DNA of 64,000 nt from Enoplolaimus lenunculus (taxonomy: Eukaryota; Nematoda; Enoplea; Enoplida; Thoracostomopsidae): contig JASANG010001160.1 of the NCBI GenBank assembly GCA_030248215.1, positions 62,001 to 126,000 of the forward strand. Reading direction: 5' to 3'. The position numbers were made by a program, and so were the translations under genes. The notes beneath the pieces are model-generated. The model searched no databases, was not told the origin of the DNA, and worked only from the letters and a program-made list of their open reading frames with translations. Below, piece by piece: positions 38,667-50,879 of the stretch (the first letter of the stretch is position 1; every line of letters begins with the position of its first letter).

Positions 38667-40655
38667 CAATCGCTTCAACAAAACCAGAAAATTCAAAACA
38701 CAATCCTATCTATACACATTATTATAGTCGCCATGTGATTAAGAACATTTTTCATCAATGACGCGTATAATCAACATCACCATTATTATTAGAGACCAAA
38801 TTGTTGTAAACACAGCTTTCGCGTATAATCTCGCGAACCACATATGGTTCATTCATCAGACCCAAACATATTATTATAATAAAACGCCTACATATCATCC
38901 ACAAACCCACAAGGGCTAAGCACACAGCGAAACAAAAAACTTAGTTGTCATTACAGCCAGAGCATAATATCGTTTGAGAAATCTTAAAAACAACTCAAGG
39001 GAACGTGAGGCGTTGGTCGTACGTGTGTATCAGGAGCTACGATAACAAACGGTTTTCATTGAATTATACCTCGTAAGGTGATAAACAATAATAAGAAGGC
39101 GTATGACAAGGGACAGGGAAAGAGGGGATATATCGCATCTTGAAATTTCGGTAGAGACAAGAAAAACAGAGGCTCAAAGAACTTTGGATCCAAAACGTCG
39201 AAAATTTTCTTTTCCATGATATTTACAGTGTCCTGAAATCAAACACCAGCGCGACAATAATATCAATACAAAATTAACCCATACGGAACTTAGCAAAATA
39301 ATCTATTTTTCCGGTCTTTGTCTGGCTGTACAGTTTGTTTTTGGCGTTATCATTCACAAACATATACCCGGAAGTTCACCGAAACAACGCATATCTGCTG
39401 CCGCATATGCCAGCAAAGCATAGGCGGCTAGCCAGGGCCTCGAACCTGGAACTGGAACAGGTTTGCACACTACACTCGACGTTCTCAAAACTTTGTATAA
39501 AATACAATATGGTATACACATATATAAATAATCCAACGAAAACAAAGCAAAACACAAATTCGCCGAAATAAACAGCCAACCACAGCACGAAAACACCCAC
39601 AAGTTTCTAAAGAATCTACACAAACGATACTGAAAACAACACAAACACACCCATATGAGTGTCCAACGTGAATTTATTCTGCAGCTAAACATAAAGCTAA
39701 ACAGCCAGGCTAACGCCACAAATATAGCAAACATTGTACACACATTAGCATACAATTGAGCGCCCGACAAGTCGAGAGTTCTTGCGAATAATAACGCAAA
39801 TCCAGAAGCCAGAACGCCGATGAACAAGGCCAGCATTCTCAGTCGCGAGCTCGAAACAACACAAACCCCTCTCACAACTATGAAATCACACAAAACACAC
39901 GGCTAACATAACAACATGGCGTCTCGTCTGAATATATCACCAGAAACAGTACAAAATAAACACAAAATCATATCAACATAACCACTTTGTGTCTTTAGTG
40001 CACGTATGTGTATATATGTTCTATGATCAAGAAGTTATAAAAAGGGAATACAAATACAACGGGATATATTGCATCCTGAAACTGCTGTACACAAAAAATA
40101 GCATTTTTTAATTATTTAAATTAACCTTCTAAATTAATGAGGTGATAAACGATTCTTTAACAGTTATACTTTGCCAAACTGAAATTGTTGCTACTGCAAT
40201 CCCTGATTACAAATATTAAAAAGTCTGCGTAGGTTTCCAGATGATGATACACAAGCGCTGTGTAAAGATTGAGCGTTTTGTGTTTGGACGACCTACAAAA
40301 CAACATATAATATGTATGTATCCATTTTGTCGATTGGGCGAAATTTTTGGCAAACAAACGACAATGTGAACACGTGACTGTTGTGTCAACGGAGTATATA
40401 CACACATATGCTATAGATTAGCATTGTAACATAACCATAATACGTATAATACTTTGTTGTTTACTCGGCAAAGTATTATTTTTAGCCCAGAGGAAAGTGT
40501 ATTATAATATTAAATTGAACACGAGAGCAAATAAACAGAATTTTTACCGAAATTTCATAATTTAAATTTAGACGCGAAACAATGCTGCGCGACCAGAGCC
40601 GAGCAAAAAATTCAGCGAACCAAAATGCAATGGCAGTGTTGCTGTGGTTCATTTA
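38667..40655. other. Intergenic; one hydrophobic frame of doubtful status
   Basis: The minus strand has a 179-codon open frame at 39354-39893 whose product is hydrophobic and Cys/Leu/Phe-rich (LALFIGVLASGFALLFARTL) and would contain several membrane-spanning segments. It has no recognised homology and AT-rich DNA read antisense often gives such products. I see no other support in this stretch. Confidence 0.35.
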
Positions 40656-40778
40656 CAGGGGCGTTTTATGCAAGAGAAAATAGTCGAGATATCCCTCTTA
40701 AATTCCTAGACTGGAAAAATGTAAATTTACCGGTTGTAAATATTTTTGTTATGAAATGAAATTCTAGCTACGCCCCTG
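40656..40778. mobile_element. 123-bp hAT-like mini-MITE
   Basis: Ends CAGGGGCG and CGCCCCTG, with a longer partial match (gctacgcccctg). Typical hAT-type short TIR. Flanks are not clear duplications. Confidence 0.55.
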
Positions 40779-40833
40779 CGATCATATATTTACACATTTA
40801 CTGCTCCAACTTAGTGTCAAAGGTACGTAGGTG

Positions 40834-41011
40834 GGTGGGTGACCGGACAGAAGACCGCCGGACAGATGGCCGCCGGTCAAAAGTGTCCGGACAAAAGGCC
40901 GTCGCGGCCTTTTGTCCAGGCGGCCTTTTGCCCAAACGACCTTTTCGCCGGACGACCTTCCAGGCAGCCTTTGGTCCGGACGTTCTTTTGTCCAGAAACC
41001 AGGTGGGTGTT
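40834..41011. mobile_element. GC-rich palindromic element
   Basis: The segment from gggtgaccggacagaaga to cagaaaccaggtgggtg is a large imperfect palindrome made of repeats of gtccggacaaaaggccg and its complement; the centre is near 40900-40912. Open frames on both strands (40814-41105 and 40782-41036) are products of the symmetry. It resembles 10330-10646 in architecture but not in sequence. Confidence 0.6.
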
Positions 41012-41278
41012 GAGCTGCAGTACATTGTGTGCACATGTAGACGATTCTAATATTTGTGGCTGGACTAATTTTACTGCAGGGATGAATGAAAAAATTTCGA
41101 CATAGGTTACATCACGTCATTTAGTACTTTACAACTACTGCACAATACAATTACGGCAGCGTCACGTAACGATTAGTCAACGGTGGTGAGTATCAACAAA
41201 ACAAACTGTTCTCTGCTGTAGCCAGAGCTCATTAGTTTTGGACATTATAATATATTCAGGAGGAGCATGTATGTATTT

Positions 41279-41463
41279 TGGTATCACGATAATTCGTCGC
41301 CCGACAACTCGTCACCCGACAACTTATAATCCGAAAATTTATCGACTCGACAATTCGCTATTAATTATTATGATTGCTTAAGCTTAGGATTATGTTTAGA
41401 TGTATTCATCGGCTTACGGACACTGCTGGGCGACAAGTTGTCGGGCGACGAATTGTCGTAGAC
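41279..41463. mobile_element. Family-F MITE, complete copy
   Basis: The ends tatcacgataattcgtcgcc and (inverted) ggcgacgaattgtcgtaga share the repeated octamer-like text cgcccgacaact in both. The interior contains gcttaagcttaggattatg. About 185 bp. Further copies: 26787-26925, 29323-29430 (partial), 36690-36850, 37657-37862. Confidence 0.68.
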
Positions 41464-42357
41464 TCAAGTGTTTCAGATGCCTTTATACCAAACCTTAAAT
41501 CGTTGTGGGGGGGCCAAGTCTTAGAGATGAATTTCCGTGCACCCCTCTGGCAATACACCCGTCTGCGTTTGTTTATTTACGTATTTTTTGCGTACAAGAA
41601 ACAATACATTTTTGTTGATATATATATTTATTCGACTAGTCTGGTACAGGAATACGCGCCCACCTACGTACACAGTGTTTTCAATGAATTATGTTTCTCG
41701 CTATAAACAAGAACTGGACACATATTTTACCACCGCGGTCGTTTATATGCTGAGAATCGACAAACAAACATATTAATAATGTGGTGTGAGCATAAACCGG
41801 CGCGTCTCGATTCTTGAAACAAATACTAGACCCCCAGTTGGCAATAATTCCTGATTACCACCAGACAACGGCTGTCTAGAACAGGGGCGTTTAAAAAGGA
41901 TGGATAGCGGGGATGATACATCCCCTCTTCAAATTTCTCGAAAAACAACAAAAAACGTACCAAGGTATATACAAAAAGTTGAATTCTAGAAGTTAGAACC
42001 TTTTCATCGACGCAACGTTTAAGTCCGTCCGAAATAAAATCCTCGCTACTGCTCTGGTTACTACGAATACCGACAGTGAACGAAGGTTAACACCATTGTG
42101 CAATCGGAATTACAACAATTTTACCAGAACCGGAAGGTGAAAAACGCCGGAACCAGAATTTCGGTTCCGGTTGTAGCCTGGTTAAAACAATTTACTGGGA
42201 ACAGCTGGAAGTTATTTATGAAATACCTGAGACAAGAAAGAACAACTAAAGTGAAACATTGCTATCAAATCAGTATTTGCACAATCATCATTACGCAAAG
42301 TAAAAAAATTCATGTTTAAATGCTGTACACCGTTTAATGTTTAAAAGCTTATGTGGA

Positions 42358-42530
42358 CAGTGCCGGGGTAGGCTAGGACGGTGGCCCCCAAAGTTCCGGG
42401 GTTGAGAGCCCCTTGCGATGATCAAAATGTTTTTTAAATATTTTGTTTCAAATGTTCAAATCTTGGCAATGTGGGGGCTCTTCTGGGGGTGGCCCTCCAT
42501 AGCGGGGCGGGGATGGCTGCTCCGGCCCTG
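42358..42530. mobile_element. hAT-like MITE with 8-bp TSD
   Basis: Ends CAGTGCCGGGG and TCCGGCCCTG. Flanks tatgtgga (42350-42357) and tatgtgaa (42531-42538) differ at one base. About 173 bp, no coding capacity. A related worn piece is near 28510-28580. Confidence 0.7.
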
Positions 42531-42889
42531 TATGTGAATGTGGCTGTACAATTTCAGTTCCGATAAACTTCAAATGTAATCTTACATGAATAACATAATT
42601 TAAAAAAAAAATAAGTCCACTAACTAATAGCTCGATTTCTCGAGTTACTCCAAGCCGAAACGCAACGATGGTAAAATCTACAGAAGTACTGTGAATATAG
42701 GCAAGCAAGCAATAAGCATGACACATTCGCTTATTCAATACTCATCAAGTCGACAGGGGTTACAACCGAAAACTGTCCACAAATGAATGTATAACTCAAG
42801 TCTTTGACTCTTACATGGAGTAACAAATTAATCATATTTGGCGTTTCGGAAATTGAGATTTTAACAAGCGTTCAAAATAAACCAAGCCC

Positions 42890-43053
42890 CAGGCCCGTAG
42901 CCAGCTCACCTTGCTAAGCAAGGCTAAAAATTTTCAGGGGGACATTCTAGGGTTTTCAATGAGTTACAAGCAAGTTAAAATTTTTTAGAGGAGTTAAAGT
43001 TTTTCCAACGGGACTGAGCCCCCCTGGTGCCCCATCCCTTGGCTACGGGACCG
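42890..43053. mobile_element. Family-A hAT-like MITE
   Basis: CAGGCCCGTAGCCAG to TTGGCTACGGGACCG, with the family core (tttcaatgagttacaagcaa). Target duplication not recognisable. Confidence 0.72.
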
Positions 43054-43194
43054 AGCCAGCCCTGAAGTTAATCTTTGCCTTCAGGCGTCGGCTTAAAATT
43101 GGACCCATGCACAAATTTTTCAAGTAAGGTTGGAAGTTTTCTAGGGGGGCTGAATTCTTTCAAAGGGGTGCTGACAATATTTCACCGAGCGAAG

Positions 43195-43565
43195 CAGTGG
43201 CGGATCCAGGATTTCAAAATGGGGGGAATTTCACAGGTAATAAACTTATTTTTGACCCATACTGTAGTGACCCAAATAAGAGGGGGTCCCCATTTTGAGT
43301 CCCAATTAATAGGAGTCCGTATCCCTAATAAGAGTCCGCAAGCGGGTAGAGTCCTTAAACCCTTGTTTAGACTCCATAAATGTCTATTATCCCTAATTGT
43401 AGCGCATAAATGACTCCAGGTCCAAGAAACTTTAAAGCGTGCATATACCATTGTGTATAAAACAGAAAAATAAACAGCGTAGAACAGCAATTGACACTAT
43501 ATAATTTTTGTCAAGATGCTGTTGGGGGGCCACGGCCGGGGTGGCCCCCCGTGGATCCGCCATTG
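43195..43565. mobile_element. Family-B hAT-like MITE with perfect 8-bp TSD
   Basis: 371 bp, ends CAGTGGCGGATCCAGGAT and GTGGATCCGCCATTG. The duplication gagcgaag is exact on both sides (43187-43194, 43566-43573). From 43261 the interior contains a family-C segment (tactgtagtgacccaaataa). The second copy is at 43994-44378. Confidence 0.9.
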
Positions 43566-43993
43566 GAGCGAAGTAGGGCTAAAATCGGCCATTTCAACAT
43601 TATTCAAAAAATGAAGGCACGAAATAACACTCTCTACTCTTTCCAGAAAGGAATTCAATTAGAAGTACCAATATGCTATAAAATTTTAAAACGGTGCGTT
43701 CAACTCTACTAATTTCAGCGTTTCAGCACAAATTTCAAGTGCTAAATTTTGCTTCAACACAAGCTCCGAGTTTTCACATTCGATTTGGCATTTTCGGCAA
43801 CAGTTAGAAATTTTAATATTTCAGCATACTTTAAGCTTAACGTTAGGCCAAAATTTGCAAGGGGAAGTATTCAAATGTTTTCGATTGCACTCTGCCGATT
43901 ACACTTAACGTACCGTATTAAACCAGTCGTACCAAAGCCACCAACAACACTGTATGACAGCTTAAAATATATATCGGTAAACTTACATTAACA

Positions 43994-44378
43994 CAGTGGC
44001 AGATCCAGGATCTCAAAATGGGGGGGCACAATTTCACAGCTAATAAACTTATTTTTGACCCATACTGTAGTGATACAAATAAGAGGGGGTCCCCTTCTGA
44101 GTCCCAATTAATAGGAGTCCGTTTCCGTAATAAGAGTCGGTAAGCGGGTAAAGTCCTTAATCCCTTGTTAGAGTCCATAAATGTCTATTATCCCGAATTG
44201 TAGCGCATAAATGATTACAGGGCCAAATAAAGGTGAGTTCGAAACTTTAAAGCGTGCTTATACTATTGTGTATACAACAGAGAAATAAACAGTGTAGAAC
44301 AGCAATTGACACTTATAATTTTTGTCGAGATGCTGTTGGGGGGCACGGCCATGGTGGCCCCCCATGGATCTGCCATTA
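43994..44378. mobile_element. Family-B hAT-like MITE with perfect 8-bp TSD
   Basis: 385 bp, ends CAGTGGCAGATCCAGGAT and TGGATCTGCCATTA, flanked on both sides by cattaaca (43986-43993, 44379-44386). Its interior is the same as that of the neighbour at 43195-43565, family-C segment included, with clear divergence. Confidence 0.9.
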
Positions 44379-44501
44379 CATTAACAAATCTTTCTTCATT
44401 TCTCATCGCGCTTACACAATATTCGCTACTACTCAAAGTATGTCACGTATACACACAATAAAAAATTGCATGCTAACGTTTGCGACAAAACTTTTGAAAC
44501 A

Positions 44502-44800
44502 TATGTCGTAGGCCAATCTGCTATTCCGGCCAATTACCAATTGGCCTGGGCCAATCTGCTATTCTGAGCAAATAGCAGATTGGCATAGGCCAAATAGCGA
44601 TTGTAACAAGTAGCAAAACACCAGTGATGTAAAACCAACGCTGATTGGTTAACGGCATTGCGTCTGTCCAAATAATCAAATCTGATTGGTCTATAAGTTC
44701 AATAACAGTTTAGCCTAGACGAAACTGCTATTACGCAAAATAGCAGATTGGCCTAAACCAATAAGTAATTGGCCTGAATAGCAGATTAGCCTACGACATA
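44502..44800. mobile_element. 299-bp MITE with ~40-bp inverted ends
   Basis: TATGTCGTAGGCCAATCTGC and, inverted, the right end AGATTAGCCTACGACATA; the match continues through tattccggccaattac. AATAGCAGATTGGCC recurs inside. TA borders both ends, suggesting a TA target. A relative is near 26235-26315. Confidence 0.75.
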
Positions 44801-45672
44801 TATATTGTTTTGCCCAAAATCGACACATACATCGCAACTCTCTAAGATTCACGCGACTCCGACTCGTCATGGTCGACAACGTAAATAAGCAACATCCCGT
44901 GCGGCGTGTAAATATTTCTAAATCGGCGCAAATGCGATATTTACATATATATATAGATATATATCTATATATTTATATATATACAGTTGATGTACAAAAT
45001 GTTTATCCGGGCGTTAAATGTGCTTTTAAAATAAAAAAAATTCACAGACTCGACATACGTATACTATTAACACGACGTTTATTGAGGCATCAATTGTGTA
45101 CAGTACTGTGAATATTAATTCGTCGGACATTTATTTATGACGCAATTCTCGTTGAAATTACGTATGTGCTTTAGCTTAAAAGTGTAATTCATGCATAATT
45201 GGGAATTAAAGGATTTGGCAACGTGGTGCGTTCGAGCTTTAAGTATTTTCAAACCAACCTAGTCAACTCCGCCGGTCGAATGCACCATGAAATATTGCGA
45301 GCGACACGAATGAGCAGCCAAACGAGCGAGAATCCATAAGACATATTTTTGTATCTCAATGGACTACTTTTAGACTTAATGGAATTTATAGAATTGATTT
45401 TGTCATTCATGGTCCTGTTTAGATTGTCGTCTACAGCAGTGTTCAGTATACTAACCAATCACGGCCCGGTGTAGAAATCAAATTTATTCAAATAACTGTA
45501 AGAGTTATAAACCAGACGTTTAAAGTGAGAAAAGCCGCTCGCGCGAGCGAGTAGCTTCACCTCAATTTCAGTATCAAAAGTCACGGCAATTTCGTCAGTC
45601 ATGAATTCGGCAGCAAATTATTAAAAATCAATTCGTTACCCCTGGATAAACCTGTACCAGGAACTACATACA
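44801..45672. other. Intergenic, no gene supported
   Basis: Contains an AT-rich simple tract (44946-44988). Short frames only. Confidence 0.45.
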
Positions 45673-45835
45673 CGTCCGTAGCCAGCTCACTTGCTGGGTT
45701 GGGGGCTAATTTTTTCAGGATGTGCATACAAAGATTTACGTTGACTTTACAAGCGAAGTTAAAACTTTTCTAGGGGGGTTAAAATTTTTTCCAGGGGGTG
45801 GGGGACATGATTCCCCTACTCCCCCCTACGGGCCC
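45673..45835. mobile_element. Family-A hAT-like MITE
   Basis: From gtccgtagccagctcacttg to ccctacgggccc, with long G runs that recur in family A (ctaggggggttaaaattttt). Flanks are not clear duplications. Confidence 0.68.
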
Positions 45836-45872
45836 ATCTACAGCTTGAAATTCTGTCACTTATACACAAAAT

Positions 45873-46057
45873 GGCCCATGTTACTTTAAGGGGGCGCCCA
45901 GGTTTCTGGTGGGTCTATAAAATAGTAGGTTTAGATTCTAGATTACATTTTTTTGCTTAGGCTTAGGCTTAGCAACTCACTTTTTCAACGCTTAGGCTTA
46001 GGCTTAGGCTTAGGAATACGCTTAATCTACTGTTACTCCCCTAAAGTAACATTGGCC
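45873..46057. mobile_element. Family-E MITE with TTAGGC hexamers
   Basis: Ends ggcccatgttactttaaggg and (inverted) cccctaaagtaacattggcc. Next to the left end is caggtttctggtgggtctat, conserved across the family; the centre carries two short TTAGGC arrays around ttttcaacgc. Opposite orientation to 28985-29163. Confidence 0.75.
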
Positions 46058-47813
46058 AACAAAATAATTAAAATAACCATGTGTGAATCATAGACATGTG
46101 TCACACTATAAACCGTACTGCGCTCAACTAATATCTCGCTCTATGGCTATCAAAACCATCATCATGCAGATGCATCCAAATAATAATGAACTGCGACCAA
46201 ATATTAATAATTTGACAACAAAGTGAAAACATAAACGCCTCAGCAGCAACAGACAACAACACCACCACCACTTTTTACACTCACATTCCTTACATTTTTT
46301 AAAAATTAAACACAACTAAAATAAAAAAATAAATATTTACAAAATATTGTTGTTGTTGTTTACAGTCGCGCCGCCGGTCGTGTATATTATACACCTACAA
46401 CATGCAGGTTGCACTTACGCACACAAATTGCAAATACGGAAAAATTCGCATGTTCCATACATGCATATATTATATATTTATATATACATATATACATACA
46501 TATATATTTATATACAGGCGCTATTATGATACGTACAAAATACATTCATTTTTGCAATTGTATATATACAGAATTGCGAAATTCAAAAATATACACAAAA
46601 AGTTTTCAGCGTCGTGTCTTTTTTGTGCACTCTTAAATAATAACAAATCGAACAATATCTATAAGACAGAGGCCACACACACAGCGTAAATATACATCTG
46701 TATATAAAATAATTATATATGTAAAGAAAACATACAAAAACAACATATCAATGTATTGAATGGTAGTTTGATGAAAATAATAATAATATAACGAAATGCG
46801 TGTGTTGAGAACAAAACATACGTCATCGAATCAGCAGCAGATATCAGCGCGTGTATTTATATGACGTGGTTTTTGTCCACAAACAATTAGGATATGTAAA
46901 ATGTTTTGTTTTTGTGTTTTTCTCATTCTTATGTCGATTGTATGAAAAAACTTCCGGGTTCACAACAGTAAACCACGTTTGGTGTGGCAATTGAGTACAC
47001 ATACCCGGTATACGGGTGAATGAACACTGTAATTATACGATTGCGCACAAGCCGGATATGATAAATATCCGGATATGTATCCAAAAAGAAACGTGTGTTG
47101 GGATATTTGGATATCCGCCGGACGACCGAAATGCTATTGTGTAAAAAGTTTTTTCAGATTAGTTTGCATTGTTTCAACATTAAAGTAGCTGTAACTGGCG
47201 AAAACAAACTGTATTCAAAAATGTGAGCTAAAATATTGAACCATATTTCTGCATAATTCCATGATGTGATTTAAGTGCAAATTAGTAAAATGCTAGCTTG
47301 CAAATCTGGCAATCTGTAAAGGGCACATTTGAATTTCTCGTGACACACAGCCCCCTCTCAAACTACCCCCGGTGGGGAACGGCTAATCCTGAAATGGGTC
47401 CGAAGTTGGAAAACAACATCAATTTTAAAACCTCTACTGGAACGAAAGCTTTAGTTTTTTTGAAAAGTTTGAATAGTGAAAATTGGCCTGGTTTCAGGCT
47501 CGTTTTGCTCGCGAAATGTGAGTTGGAGTAGATTCAAAAAGTTGCTGTTTGGAGACAAGAAATAGTCCAAAAAACATCGGAAGAGAATATTTTTTCCGCG
47601 TTGATAAGACAAAATTTCGCGTAATGTGAATCCGCTATTTATTTTGTCCGGAATGGCTGATTCACCTGGAAATTGTGTCTTCTTGAGAAGCGCAGCAAAT
47701 TTTCCCTAAAAGGGTGTCTCGGTAAAAATTCCGGCCCCGAGGCAGCTCTTTATATAATCGAGCAATGAATTTGTTACCGTTAAACAAAACAGCCAACGTT
47801 ACTTGTAGGGCCG
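46058..47813. other. Intergenic, AT-rich
   Basis: Includes TA/ATAC simple tracts (46455-46515) and a stretch (47200-47350) that shares long text with 26940-27350 (ctagcttgcaaatctggcaa, gggcacatttgaatttctc), a dispersed repeat of unknown class. No gene supported. Confidence 0.45.
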
Positions 47814-47976
47814 TAACAGTAGATTAAGCGTATTCCTAAGCCTAAGCCTAAGCGTTGAAAAAGCGTATTCCTAAACCTATGCCTAAGCCTAAGCAAAAAA
47901 ATGTAGTCTAAAATGTAAGCCTACTCGTTTACAGACCCACCAGAAACCAAGACGGCCCTAAAAGTAACATGTGCCA
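47814..47976. mobile_element. Family-E MITE
   Basis: Same orientation and core as 28985-29163 (taagcgtattcctaagccta, gcgttgaaaaagcg), right end gtaacatgtgcc. The left inverted end is worn. Confidence 0.65.
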
Positions 47977-48604
47977 ACGAAACAATTGAAAGTTAGAGAC
48001 AAAACTGAATTCCATTTGAGGTTTACAACTTAGAGAAGTGTTATACTAATAAAATATTAATCAAGATCTATTAACACTGGTTGCGCAGCAGATAATACTA
48101 ACGCATGGAAACTTGTACAAACCAACCGAAACGTAACGAATTTGTCAAGTGTAACGCAAACAATATCATGAAAAGGTGCTGTTGACATGCCATAAAACGC
48201 AAAAATGATTGTTACAATTTCGCGCAAAAGATCAATCGAAACAGCGGAGCTTACGATGAGATTCAAGATATTAAAAGGACCTATTGTCGAAAAAAGCAGA
48301 GATGTGCGGATAGAACTAGGAATAGGTTTAATTAATTGTACCCGTACCGCCGTGTCCGCCGTGCTCCAAACAGGGCACTACTATGCAAGAAGTTGAAGTA
48401 AAACCGCAGCAATTTTGAAATGAGTCTGGCATCTCGCTCGCAACACTTGTAAGTTTTCATAAAATATTCTACCAATACGTTTTGGCTCTCGGTTGCCCAG
48501 ATATTTATATATTCCCTTCCCACTAGTGATGGGCATCGGGTATTTTTTAATGCTGTTTATCTGGATCTTCACATATCCGGATATCCTCTAACTATATACA
48601 CATG

Positions 48605-48772
48605 CAGGCCCGTAGCCAGCTCACCTTGCTAGGGGGGGGCTTAAAATTATGCAGGTGAGGCATTCAAGGGTTCTGAATGAGTTACAAGCAAGGCTGAAAA
48701 CTTTCTAGGGGGGTCAAAATGTTGCAGGGGTGCTGAGCCCCCCTGACCTTCCCCCCCTTGGCTTCGGGTCCG
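48605..48772. mobile_element. Family-A hAT-like MITE
   Basis: 168 bp, CAGGCCCGTAGCCAG to TTGGCTTCGGGTCCG. Flanks tacacatg and tatacatg agree at seven of eight bases. Confidence 0.78.
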
Positions 48773-48872
48773 TATACATGTGTCGTTTTACGTTTCAAGA
48801 AGAAAGAACCACATTAAAATATACTGTAATACTCTAAATCGTACAATCATCAGCCCATGTTTAGTAGTGCAC

Positions 48873-49172
48873 AGCGTTTGGCGGATCCAGAAATTTCTGA
48901 CAAGGGGTAGGCTCGTAAATGTTTTGAAACGCAAATTTTCACCAACAAATTTTCTGAGGGGGAAAAATTTTAATGTAGAGACTAAGGGCCATATAATTTT
49001 ATTGCAGAGAAACTTTCTGAGGGGAGAAAATTGTAAGGTATGGTGGACCTATCAGTTATCACAAAAAATTTCCTGAATGAAACACTTGCAAGGTAGCGAG
49101 GAACATTAACATTTTATTACAATTTCTTACGGGGGGCGTACACCCGCCCGCCCACGTCTGGATCCACTAGTA
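48873..49172. mobile_element. hAT-like MITE, GGCGGATCCAG ends
   Basis: The left end tttggcggatccagaaattt is inverted at the right as acgtctggatccacta. Interior has repeated aaattttctgaggggg motifs. A separate right end of this type is seen near 53702-53732. Confidence 0.6.
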
Positions 49173-50879
49173 GTCGCCTTCTTACTAGACCAAAATAGAA
49201 ACTTAAGTTTTAGACTAATTTTTTGCTTCTGCTTAGGCTAACCTTCGTTTTGGGACTTTCGATTATTACGCAAAAGAGGCATAAACTTAGGAATACGTTT
49301 GGGTTGTTACATTGCAAAGTAATATTGGTCCAAATCTTCAGGACCCGCTCTAGTCTTAATATATATTACCATGTAAAAGCGAATCGCTGAGTCGAATCGC
49401 GTCATTTTTGTGTTTGAGACTGGTTTAGCGCACCTAACTGTTAATTTCACAACACAAATGTAGGAGGAAACTTTTTGTGCAACAGCCAAACTTTTTGAGT
49501 CAATTTTGCGCCTTTTCTTTATCACGGGAGAGGCTGTGGCTTCCTTGAACCTTACACATTTTGAAAAAACACTAAACAGCATGGGGTTATCGCCTCCAAC
49601 CCCACACTAAACTATTCATTATTCGGACAACTTGATCCGGACGGCTTGAGCTCATCTGCACCCTCTGGCTACAGGCCCGCGTGTTCCACCACCACGACAA
49701 GTAGAAATGACACAAATACTAACAATAATTGCTTATCTTGCTGTAAAACTAAAATTTTAGTTCCTGGTTTGTTTCCAAGTTACACGTTTCGTTCCTTCCC
49801 GTCTAGTTCCTTTGAACGACATAGTATATTTTATAATCAACTTCGTTTTGTGGCCAAAAATCTAGTCACAAACGCCTGTTTAGTGATTATGAAAGTGTCA
49901 AGCTTGGCTGGCACAAAACTGACAATAGTGCATGTCCTCAAGATTGGGTCATCTTCAATACTATGTTTTGTTCACTTGTCCCGTCACAGCAGCAGGGGTT
50001 CAAACGAATCCGTTGGTCATGCACTCGTTCATGGGTTAAAATTCAAAGAATCTTGATGGGTCTCGATGAGTCATGGCTCAGAGAGACGCTTTTCATGCGT
50101 CACCCTTATAGCCTTGAAAGTTTTGTGCTATTCAGGCTTGTTTTGAAGGTCACGTCAGCACATTTAATAATGGTTTCATGTTTAGGAAACCATTAGAGGT
50201 TGTTAAATTGCGTATCTGTGACAGCACCAAAAACTGTTCGATTCGGATGCCGACTTTATCTTGTATTTCTACAGTTTCACGTGTTAAAATGAAAATTTAA
50301 CGTTTCAAATTTTGACAAACATCTTCTTATGTCACTTTTCAGATCCTGCCTCGACAGCGGCGCTATTTTAAATTGATTTGTTGTTAACTGTGTTTGTGTC
50401 GATTTCGTATTCGACGAGGTTTATGAAATGCGCAGGTGTGGAATTGTAGCAACGATAATAAACCGGCTCCAAAAAAAAACGTTCACAATTTTATTTAACG
50501 ACTATAATAAAATTTTCAAACAAAATATTTCAATTTTACACCGACAAATAAATAACATTTCAGAGACAGAGACAGACATTGCGTTTTCTCATCCATATAC
50601 CGCATCATCAAAACGAAACGAACTCGGAAGTAAAATATTACCAATGCTGATGTGTTTAGTTGAACAGTATTTCCTAATAACACAGGCAGAAACCGAGATT
50701 AATTTAGAATAAAATCAGTCTCACTGGGCTATCAGTTTGCTGATTTTATGCAACATTGCAACCCTAACCAGTCCGGTTCAAAACTGAAATTGTTCCGGTT
50801 ACGTTCGCCAGACCTGGCAAATGTATAAATCAGGTCACGGTGACGTATTGGAAATGGATACGCATGCTTATACCCGACA
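49173..50879. other. Intergenic, no gene supported
   Basis: A worn TTAGGC-family piece is at about 49190-49340. Plus frames at 49646-50056 and 50428-50712 have no recognised homology, and no splice structure joins them to other candidates. Confidence 0.4.

Noticed and set aside
39354-39893. 179-codon hydrophobic minus-strand frame
   Set aside because: No recognised homology, no splicing context; composition is what antisense of A-rich DNA gives. Kept only as a note.
40782-41105. Overlapping Arg/Pro-rich frames on both strands
   Set aside because: Products of a GC-rich palindrome.
49646-50712. Plus-strand frames of 136, 77 and 94 codons
   Set aside because: They overlap in different frames, show no shared domain, and no acceptor-donor pairs link them.
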